From JAOXRU01 sp965247735 (GTDB lineage: Bacteria > Bacteroidota > Bacteroidia > Flavobacteriales > Flavobacteriaceae): a DNA stretch of 64,000 nucleotides. The stretch spans positions 186,001 to 250,000 of the forward strand of contig CBDFHN010000002.1 of the NCBI GenBank assembly GCA_965247735.1, given 5' to 3'. The notes under the pieces were generated by a model. The model did no database searches. It worked only from the letters and a program-made list of their open reading frames with translations, and had not been told where the DNA came from. Positions 43,171 through 50,525 of the stretch are shown piece after piece (position 1 is the stretch's first letter; the number at the start of each line of letters is the position of its first letter). The position numbers were made by a program, and so were the translations under genes.

Positions 43171-43452
43171 ATGGCAAAAAAACATGATAACGAGTTTAAG
43201 GTAATGATAGTATCACTATTAAAATCTGGAAGTAAACCGAAACAACTTGGAGAGGAATATGGATTAAACCCAGGTATGATTTGTCGCTGGGGACGGGAAT
43301 TTGCAGCAAGATCTGGAGATTTTTCTAAAAAGAAAGTACTTTCTATAGAAGCCCAAGAATTAAAAGCTTTGAAAAAAGAATTAAGAGATGTAACTATAGA
43401 GCGCGACATCTTAAAAAAGGCAGTAAGCATCTTTTCCAAGAGCGACTCATAA
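43171..43452 (+). CDS. IS3-family transposase OrfA
   Basis: This is a 93-residue helix-turn-helix protein: DNEFKVMIVSLLKSGSKPKQL then GEEYGLNPGMICRWGREF, followed by a leucine-zipper-like helix (EAQELKALKKELRDVTIERDILKKA). It binds the element ends. A slippery heptamer at 43413-43419 near its 3' end allows a -1 shift into orfB to make the OrfAB transposase. Confidence 0.92.
   Translation: MAKKHDNEFKVMIVSLLKSGSKPKQLGEEYGLNPGMICRWGREFAARSGDFSKKKVLSIEAQELKALKKELRDVTIERDILKKAVSIFSKSDS
43413..43419 (+). other. Programmed -1 frameshift site A_AAA_AAG
   Basis: In the orfA frame the codons are AAA (43414) and AAG (43417), preceded by A. A -1 slip leads into the orfB frame, which is open from here through KHLFQERLIRYQF to the orfB stop. 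This is the classical IS3-family arrangement. Confidence 0.8.
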
Positions 43453-44333
43453 GATATCAATTTGTTTTAAAAAACACGGATATTTATAGTGTTGAGAAGA
43501 TGTGTAAGTGTATGAGAGTTAGTAAAAACGCTTATTATCACTGGCTTAAAAACAAAGACTTAATAGTTATGGAGACTCCAAGAAATTATCTAAAGAAGAG
43601 GATTAAAGCCATTTTTGAAGATAGTAGAGAAATCTATGGAAGTCATCGGATTCAAAAAAAACTAGAACGTGAAGACCTTATATATTGTCGGTCTTATATA
43701 GGATTACTTATGAAAGAAATGAGGTTAAAAAGTATCTTAAAGCGAAAATTTGTAGTAACAACAGACTCAAAGCACAGTTTTCCAATAGTAAAAAATGTAT
43801 TAAATAGAGATTTCAAAAGTCTAAAAATAGGAGAAAAATGGATTTCTGATATTACATATATTAGAGTGAATGATAACTGGAATTACCTAACAACCATCAT
43901 AGATTTAGCAGATAGAAAAGTAGTAAGTTGGACTTTAAGCGAAGACATGACTTCCCAAAACACCATTATTAAAACTTGGCATCAGGCCAGAAGTAAAAGA
44001 CAAATTAAAGATGGTTTTATTTTTCATTCTGATAGAGGTGTACAATATGCGTCTAATAAGATCACAGATATTTTCTCTTTCAATTGCAAAATAACCCAAT
44101 CGATGAGTAGAAAAGGTAATTGCTGGGATAATGCTGTAGCTGAAAGTTTCTTTAAAACAATTAAACATGAATGGTTATATAGATTTAAATATACTTCATA
44201 TACTCAATTATATAAATCTATTGAAGACTATATAGACTGGTATAATACACAAAGATTACACTCTTCTTTAGGATATTTAACTCCGTTAGAAATGGAAATC
44301 AAACTAAAAGGATTTAGTAACAAAGCGGCCTAA
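43416..44333 (+). CDS. IS3-family transposase OrfB (DDE integrase core), expressed by -1 frameshift
   Basis: The frame is open from the slippery site; an internal ATG at 43500 gives 277 residues. N-terminal HTH_21-type MRVSKNAYYHWLKN and REIYGSHRIQKKL precede the rve core with the DDE triad: WISDITYIRV (Asp117 counted from the ATG), FHSDRGVQYAS (Asp178) and NCWDNAVAESFFKTIKHE (Glu215). It ends with WYNTQRLHSSLGYLTPLE. All elements are intact, so the transposon is likely still active. Confidence 0.93.
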   Translation, partial: KGSKHLFQERLIRYQFVLKNTDIYSVEKMCKCMRVSKNAYYHWLKNKDLIVMETPRNYLKKRIKAIFEDSREIYGSHRIQKKLEREDLIYCRSYIGLLMKEMRLKSILKRKFVVTTDSKHSFPIVKNVLNRDFKSLKIGEKWISDITYIRVNDNWNYLTTIIDLADRKVVSWTLSEDMTSQNTIIKTWHQARSKRQIKDGFIFHSDRGVQYASNKITDIFSFNCKITQSMSRKGNCWDNAVAESFFKTIKHEWLYRFKYTSYTQLYKSIEDYIDWYNTQRLHSSLGYLTPLEMEIKLKGFSNKAA

Positions 44334-47143
44334 GAAAATTAGTCACAAATTTACTAGGTAGTCCAGAATACTTTTTCAACTCCTTTAATTTTTAATGACT
44401 TTTTGACTGAGTCTGGAAGGGTTCAGAATTTACAAGGGTTGGCTAAGCAGTTAAATAAAGAAAAGGGGCTAAAACTCACTCATTTTGTTCATGCGGAAAG
44501 TTTAGATAAGTACTATGCATTTCTTTATCAGAAAGAAATTTTACCAATTAATTTATGCATTGAAGAGAATCTAAGGTCATTTTCTACGGTTATTCAGTCC
44601 TTTTCACGTGCAAATAATCTTCGCCTTAAAAATTCAAAAGACCTTAAAAACTTCTTGTTTGAATCTGATAAGGAAAACTTAATGGGCGAGTATAAGCAAC
44701 ATCGAGCCGATTTACTGGCCTTAATGAAAGATTTCAGGAGCCTTAAAGAAAAAATTGATTCTATTGACGGTAAACAAAGGGCTTTAAACACCTTAAAGGA
44801 AAAACATCAACTTTTTGAGCGAGTAGATATAGAGCATAACCAAATGGAGGTTTTATTTCATAGAGACAATTTTAAAAAAGCAGAAAAGAATAAAACGGAT
44901 TCAGAAAAAAAGATAAAAACGTTAAAAAGCCAAAGAGGTACTCATGAGAAAGCGATTCTGGGTTTAAAAATGTCAGTCGAAACTTCTGAAAAAAAGAAAG
45001 GCTTGAATGATGAAAAAATAGATCAGTTGACAGAGTTGATTAGATTAGAAGAACAGCTTAAACCCATTATTGAACAGCTTGTATTCTGGAAGGATGCACA
45101 ATTTCCTGAAATATCCAAGCAAGACCAAAAACTAATTGTCGATTTTAAAGTCAAGAATAGCTATAGTTTATCTGAACTTAAAGAAATGCATCACTCTTCG
45201 ATTGAGCTACTAAACTCATATGGGAGTTTTGAAGAAGTGAACGGAAAACGATCGAAACAAAGAGATCGATTAGAAAAACTAAAAAATCAATTTTTAGAAA
45301 AAAATGAACAAAAGGGAAGGCTGCTAAAAGTTTTGGATGTAGCTGACGAGAACAGCTTATTAAAATCAGTATTGAAATCTGGTAAAGAATTGACCGAAGA
45401 GCAGGAGACAGTATTTATTGCCTTGCTTGGACTTGGCTTTAAGAAACCTATCAAACCTCAGAACGGAACACGGTTTATTAGTGATGATTCTATTTTAAAT
45501 AAAGTATTTATAACCAATGATGTCGCCAATAATGGAGTGTGGCTCAACTTTGGTCGTTTATCTGAGTTCTACGTAAAAAAAGGAGAAAAGAGATTATTTG
45601 CTGATCCCAAAACCTTTGGTCAGAAACTTAATAAATTAAGAGAAACACTAACAGAACAATTAATATTTATTCAAACGAAACTAGTTGAGATAGAAAAAAT
45701 ACAAAACGGAGAGGGCTTTAAGCAAAGACTATTTGAAGAGAAATTCGATTTAAGGCTTACAGACAACACTCAAATTAATCAACTTAAAACTGCAATAGTA
45801 TTGTTTCTTAAAAAAGAGGAACAAATCAAGTTGCTGAACGAGAATAATGCTAAAAAAATTAAATTACAAAGTTCATTAATCAAAAAGTTACAGTTAAAGA
45901 ATGATAAGAATAAGAACGACTTACTTGATGAACTCAAGGCTAAGCGAATAACATTTGAAGCTGAATGGAAAGAATTTAATAGTCTATTAAGTGATGTAAA
46001 GACGAAATTAGCTGTTGCGAATACAAATCTAAATAACCTTTCGAATCAACTTCAATTGACCGAAAGAATATATTTAGAGTTGGAGAATGACTTCTCTAAA
46101 ATTAGAGAAAGTTTTGGTTCGAATTTCCCTGAGTTTGATTTAACTTTTATCAAAGAGGGAAACTTTAATAGAGATAGATATGATATACTCGTTAGTGCAG
46201 TAGTAGAGGCAGAGAAGGGGTATAAGAATGAATATATTAAAGTTGTAAGCGAGTTTGAAGAAACTAAAAATAAGAATGACATTAATATTAACCTTCAAAT
46301 TCAATCAAACACGTTTGACTTCTCTACTCTTGAGTCAACTTTATTGGGTCCTCGGATAAAACATCTTGATAATATAAAACCTGAGATGGACGAGATGAAT
46401 CGTACTCGTCTTGAATTTGTAAATGATCTTTATGAGAAAATGATAAAGATTTTTTCTAAAACTGAAGATCAATACAATAAGTTTGATACTAAAGTGAAAG
46501 ATTTAAATGTTTTTTTTAAAGATAAAAAAATAAGCGAACAGTATTATTTTTCAATAGAATTTTCAACTGAAAAGTGTCTAGATATTAATTGGATTTATTC
46601 TTTAAGAGAGAAATCTAGCGAAATTTTCATGAAGGGTGAAATTCCTTTCGGGGAATCTGCCGATGATTTTATTGAAAAATTTTTTCAAAAGTTGTCAAAT
46701 CAAAGACAAAGGATCAATCTATCCGATCTTCTTGACCCGAAAAGTTATTTTCAATTATCTACAAAGATGGAGGACGAAAATGGAGAAGAAAATTCAGGAA
46801 GTACGGGTGAAACATACACGGCATTGGTTTTATTAGGAATAGCGAGATTATCACTTGTGCAGAAAGAAGAAAGGAATGGGTTACGATTTGTTATTTTAGA
46901 AGAAAGTTCTAACCTAGACGATGCCAACTTTAATCTTTTTCCGAAAATTGCTAAGGATTACAAATATCAGATCATTACAATGACTCCCAAGCCATTTGGT
47001 TCTGATTCTACAGAGGGATGGTATTTACATCAGTTAATTAAAGGAAAGGAAAATAAATATGTTAATTATCCTATTCCTGCAAGCTACTTTAAAACCAAAA
47101 ATGCAAGAAAGAAACTTTCTGCATATATAAAAGAGCAAGAAAA

Positions 47144-48064
47144 ATGAATTGGACTACAATGAAAAGTCTTCAAGAATTATATACTAAAGGCGCAACTAAA
47201 GCTAAGACAACTGTACTTAGGGATTCTGAGGTTCAGTTTCTAATTCATTCTACCAGCGAATTGATTCATTTGGATAAAGTTATCAAAGTTAATCCTAATG
47301 AATTTTTCTCTCAGACTTATGAAAGGGACTACAAAGAGCATTATTGTGCAGCTCTTGATCTTCTTGATAGGTATGATTTGAACTCGCCCTATATACGATT
47401 TCAAGATAAGGACTTTAAAGTCCTAAAAGAAATTGAAATGCAAGTTGAAAAGGGAGAACTTTCTTTACTAAGAGAACAAATTATAAAAGCACATGAATCG
47501 GTACGAGGAGTTTCTCAGATGTTTTTTGTGAACGACAAATATTTAGACTGTAAGGAAAAGTTAATAGAAGCGGTTGAGAAGATATTGGATGTCCCTCCAT
47601 TGCCTTCAGGTAAAGACAAGCAATATCTTTATGTTATTCCTTGTAAGAGGCCTGAGAAAATTGTTTTATGTGAAAACATTCATTATTTAAAGCTCCCTGA
47701 GCTGAGCAGCCCCAATAACATTGAGTTATGGTTTGCTGGTGGTTATAATGTGCTGATGTTAGAGAATGTAGACTTAAAGGGTTTATCAATTTATTATTCT
47801 TGCGACTGGGATTATGATGGACTAGAAATATACAAGCTTGTAAAAGATAAGATTGACTACATTGAGCTTTTAATTCCAAATGGAAAGCCTAGAGATATCA
47901 TAGAGTCTGAGCATGGTAGTTTATGGTCGATGCAAAAAGACAATGACTACTATTCGGATAGTACTTATTTCAATGAAGAACAACAAAAGAGAATACAAGA
48001 GTTAATTGAAAAGAATGGTTGGATTATTGAAGAGTCTAATAATTTATTAGAAATGTTAAGTTGA
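47144..48064 (+). CDS. jetD: JetD-like Toprim/topoisomerase-VI-A-fold nuclease subunit
   Basis: This is a 306-residue protein. Residues ~1-150 are a helical or winged-helix region. The C-terminal Toprim-like domain has the acidic residue Glu177 in IVLCENIHYL and the DxD motif in YYSCDWDYDGLEIYKL (Asp221, Asp223). These features fit JetD/MksG, the subunit that cleaves plasmid DNA in Wadjet systems. The start overlaps the jetC stop by 4 bp (ATGA), confirming that it belongs to the same operon. The gene is intact, but without functional JetA and JetC it probably has no complex to join. Confidence 0.7.
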   Translation: MNWTTMKSLQELYTKGATKAKTTVLRDSEVQFLIHSTSELIHLDKVIKVNPNEFFSQTYERDYKEHYCAALDLLDRYDLNSPYIRFQDKDFKVLKEIEMQVEKGELSLLREQIIKAHESVRGVSQMFFVNDKYLDCKEKLIEAVEKILDVPPLPSGKDKQYLYVIPCKRPEKIVLCENIHYLKLPELSSPNNIELWFAGGYNVLMLENVDLKGLSIYYSCDWDYDGLEIYKLVKDKIDYIELLIPNGKPRDIIESEHGSLWSMQKDNDYYSDSTYFNEEQQKRIQELIEKNGWIIEESNNLLEMLS

Positions 48065-48309
48065 TTATTTTAGCACTACATTATAATATTAAGATAAAAA
48101 AAAGCAAAAACATACATTGGGAAAGATTATGATACAATAGAAAGTATGCACAAGCACCTTTCTTATCGAAACTATAGTAAATATACCGTTATAAGCTATG
48201 TTAAGGAGATGAATCATCTCTGCTTCTATTTTCAGTGCAGCCCAATGATCATTAGCAATCAGGAAATTAAATTAGTTTCAATGCTTCCTAAATTATAACG
48301 TAACGAGTC

Positions 48310-48370
48310 GTAATTATGTCAAAATTATATGATGTCTTAATTTTTGTTTCTTTTTTATTAAGAAAAAAAC
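48310..48370 (+). repeat. Imperfect ~60-bp direct repeat, copy A
   Basis: GTAATTATGTCAAAATTATA and what follows resemble 49085-49147 (GTAATTGTTTCCAAAATTATA and what follows). Both include TTTGTTTCTTTTT and end in an AAG-AAAAA stretch that can fold back on TTNATT-type sequence. Copy A lies just before the gene at 48394. The rest of 48065-48393 shows no gene. Confidence 0.5.
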
Positions 48371-48393
48371 ATTAAAAATGTATCTTGTTATCT

Positions 48394-48819
48394 ATGAACA
48401 CTGTTAATGAAAACGCATTAGATTTTATGGTATCAGAGCTTAAAAAATCTCAAATTGAAGTTTCACAAAAGGAAAGTGGGAGAGAAGGAGTTGATTTTCT
48501 AATTAGAGATAAACAATTGTATCTACAATTCATAGATTTAGATACAGCAGAACGTAGTATTAAAATAGCAAAACAAGATTTAGGAGAATTAAGAGATAAC
48601 TTGTTTGTCGCTTTAGTATTAATAATAGATAAAGAACCAAAAGTTGTTTATTTAATTCCATCAAAAGACTTATTACAGTCAGATAGTAGCATTTTCATTG
48701 AGAACGAAGTAAGTTTAATGCCAAGTTTATCCAATTGGGAGATTAAAGTATTTAGTAATACAATTCCAGAATTAGCAAAGTACTCATTAGAAAATATGAT
48801 TGATAAACTAAAAATTTAG
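48394..48819 (+). CDS. Small nuclease-fold-like protein, 141 residues
   Basis: The start is at the ATG (MNTVNENALDFMV). The arrangement of a helix, then REGVDFLIRDKQLYLQF, then a helix with AERSIKIAKQDLGEL, then NLFVALVLIIDKEPKVVYLIPS resembles small PD-(D/E)XK-type (DUF4365-like) proteins, with Asp in GVDFLI. Where an active enzyme has QxK or ExK, this protein reads LQFID, so it may be catalytically dead or belong to another family. It stands alone downstream of the Wadjet-like locus and is flanked by repeats, as in an accessory cassette. Function unknown. Confidence 0.6.
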   Translation: MNTVNENALDFMVSELKKSQIEVSQKESGREGVDFLIRDKQLYLQFIDLDTAERSIKIAKQDLGELRDNLFVALVLIIDKEPKVVYLIPSKDLLQSDSSIFIENEVSLMPSLSNWEIKVFSNTIPELAKYSLENMIDKLKI

Positions 48820-48827
48820 TTTTAAAC

Positions 48828-49778
48828 ATTATGTAAAATAGGACGGAACGTATAGAAAAGGTCTGGTAGACCTTTTTAGTGAACGAGCCAGCTGACGTGT
48901 TGGCTTTTACCCAGATGGAGCGTTGGCAAAACGGCCTCACTAGAATTTTGGTAAAACAATAGGTGAAATGAGCGTAATATTTTAGGGGTTTAGTAATACA
49001 TTTTGTTAAGAATTGTAACTATACAATAACTTCAAAAACAATCTTAAGAAGTTAGAATGTATCCTAAAATATAGCGAATGAACCGTAATTGTTTCCAAAA
49101 TTATATGCAGCCTTGATTTTTTGTTTCTTTTTCATCAAGGAAAAAGATAATAAAACATTTTAAAAGAAAGTTGAATTGAAACACAAAATAAAACAAGTGT
49201 ATAGAATTTATCTGGCACAGTAAATTTATACTCTTGTGGCAAGTTAACGAAAAGATCGTGAAAAAAATACAACGAGAATGTCCTTGCCAACGTAAAGCTT
49301 AAAAAGAATCTAAAAGTTAGCTTTCTTTTTGGCGTGGCTATGCGGCTGGAATTTGAGTTTAGAAATAAACGCCAGTAAGCGTTTAATTTATAAAAAGCAA
49401 TCGAGCGCAAAGGCAGCCGCAATTTTACATAATGACTAATTATAGCTACATTTTATAACGGAATGTTGATTGCTTAGAATCGTATATTTAAAAAAAGCTG
49501 AAGGATTGTACGGAATATTAAAACTATACGAAAAGCAAAACACGGATGATTCATGACCCAAGTACTAGATATCGTATAGAAACTTAAAAGCATCTGGGAT
49601 ATTTTACATAATAACGAATTATAGCTACATTGGTAATAGCTAGCCGCAAATTGGCTTTGTCATAATATCTACCGATATGATCCTAAAGGCGTCATATCTG
49701 ATATTATGTCAAATATCGCTAAAAAGCGCTATCCGCCAATTTGCTAATAAATGTTCTATAATTTATATTATGTAAAAT
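48828..49778. repeat. Non-coding region with dispersed direct and inverted repeats
   Basis: ATTATGTAAAAT occurs at 48828-48839 and 49767-49778, and its reverse complement ATTTTACATAAT at 49422-49433 and 49601-49612. The latter two are part of a 31-bp repeat (49422-49452 and 49601-49631; 29 of 31 identical) that ends AATTATAGCTACATT. The region also holds copy B of the ~60-bp repeat (49085-49147), with a CCTTGAT/ATCAAGG hairpin. I see no credible protein gene in it. It resembles remnants of cassette-like units. Confidence 0.55.
49646..49744. repeat. Large imperfect palindrome (possible structured RNA or recombination hairpin)
   Basis: The outer arms GCAAATTGGC (49646-49655) and GCCAATTTGC (49735-49744) are exact complements. 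The inner arms TTTGTCATAATATC (49656-49669) and GATATTATGTCAAA (49700-49713) pair at 13 of 14, and GATATGA (49674-49680) pairs with TCATATC (49692-49698). A side hairpin AGCGC-type lies at 49714-49734. It folds into a ~100-nt cruciform-like structure beside the 31-bp repeat. Confidence 0.6.
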
Positions 49779-49902
49779 AGGAATTATAAATACTCTCGTA
49801 ATGTTACTTTTCAACTAATATAGAGTTTTTCTATATAGATCTTGTATTCCTTCAAATCCGTATAATTATCGTAATTTAAAAGAATCAAAAAAATTAACGC
49901 TC

Positions 49903-50340
49903 ATGGAAAAGGAAATTGTAAAAGAATATACCAATGGAGAATTAACTATTGAATGGAGACCAAAAAAATGCATTCATGCTGCTGTTTGTGTGAAAATGCT
50001 GCCTAAAGTTTATGATCCCAAAGCAAAACCATGGATAACAATGGTAAATGCCAGTACTTCAGATTTAGAAAAACAAATCCAAGCATGTCCTTCTGGTGCC
50101 TTATCATCCTACAGAAACATTGAAGGTAAAAAGGAAAATTTACAAGTTACTAAATCAACTACAAAGATTGAAGTTGTAAAAAATGGCCCTTTGTTTGTGT
50201 ATGGAGCGTTAAAAGTAACGGATAGAGAGGGTAATATTACTGAAAAGACCGAAAGGACATCATTCTGTAGATGTGGTGCTTCCGCCAATAAACCATACTG
50301 TGATGGACAACATCGTAAAATTCAATTCAAAGATTTATAG
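49903..50340 (+). CDS. Divergent ferredoxin-like plus CDGSH iron-sulfur protein
   Basis: This is a 145-residue protein with two Fe-S modules. The N-terminal Fer4_19-like domain (TIEWRPKKCIHAAVCVKMLP, QACPSGALSSYRN) has Cys ligands in the CxxxxxC and CPSGA motifs. The C-terminal CDGSH zinc-finger-type domain (SFCRCGASANKPYCDGQHRK) has the three Cys plus His [2Fe-2S] ligand set. Such proteins occur widely in Bacteroidota and are linked to redox or iron homeostasis; the partner is unknown. It lies immediately to the right of the repeat-rich end of the defence island. Confidence 0.9.
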   Translation: MEKEIVKEYTNGELTIEWRPKKCIHAAVCVKMLPKVYDPKAKPWITMVNASTSDLEKQIQACPSGALSSYRNIEGKKENLQVTKSTTKIEVVKNGPLFVYGALKVTDREGNITEKTERTSFCRCGASANKPYCDGQHRKIQFKDL

Positions 50341-50495
50341 CCTTCTTCCCTCCTTTATTAATATTAAATCATGGGGTATATATTCCTATTCATACTGTTT
50401 AAATAATACTATTCAAAGGACAAATCTATACACTCGCCTATTCATTAGGCATAGTCAGCAGTATAGGCAATCGTTTCCCAATAATTTGGGGTAAC

Positions 50496-50515
50496 TTTAG
50501 TAGTCTACTACTAAA
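50496..50515. promoter_or_regulatory. Palindrome before the hybrid kinase gene
   Basis: The arms TTTAGTAG and CTACTAAA (loop TCTA) lie 10 bp before the TTG start of the hybrid kinase. Its position suits an operator or a leader hairpin. There is no further support. Confidence 0.35.
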
Positions 50516-50525
50516 CTAACTACTC

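Larger units (their letters stand above)
43127..44365 (+). mobile_element. IS3-family insertion sequence inserted in jetC
   Basis: The element is about 1.24 kb with orfA and orfB in the plus direction. It starts TGTGACGATTTTTTAG. The boundary TGT...CCA is chosen because its removal restores the jetC frame and leaves TG/CA ends. A related inverted sequence CTAAGAAAATTAGTCACA lies slightly inside the right end (44330-44347), an alternative right terminus. No clear target duplication was found, so ends are approximate. Confidence 0.85.
42729..47147 (+). pseudogene. jetC: JetC/MksB-like SMC ATPase gene, split by an IS3 element
   Basis: The 5' piece (42729-43126) holds the ATPase N-terminus with Walker A FTGSNGSGKS (Gly33-Ser40). 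The 3' piece (44366-47147) has long charged coiled coils, the signature-like GSTGETYTALVLLGIARL, Walker B LRFVILEESSNLDD and TMTPKPFG. Removing 43127-44365 (1239 bp, a multiple of three) joins the pieces in one frame without stops: VSTFE then NTFSTPLIFNDFLTESGR. This predicts a protein of ~1059 residues, normal for JetC. As it stands the ATPase is cut after residue 133, so the complex should be non-functional. Confidence 0.8.

Noticed and set aside
43127..44365. Target-site duplication of the IS3 element
   Set aside because: The flanking trinucleotides (TGA and GAA) do not match for the chosen ends, and alternative ends gave no better pair.
49135..49422. 95-codon minus-strand ORF in the repeat region
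   Set aside because: It lies over the hairpin/repeat copy B and has the look of a repeat translated by chance; no start context or neighbouring gene supports it.
48828..49778. Integron attC array
   Set aside because: Repeats and hairpins are suggestive, but no GTTRRRY/RYYYAAC core pairs, integrase gene or series of cassettes is present.
48828..49778. CRISPR array
   Set aside because: Only two copies of a 31-bp repeat 179 bp apart; no regular repeat-spacer pattern and no cas genes.
50273..50494. 73-codon plus-strand ORF overlapping the CDGSH gene end
   Set aside because: It is out of frame over the CDGSH domain and continues into AT-rich intergenic DNA; no support.
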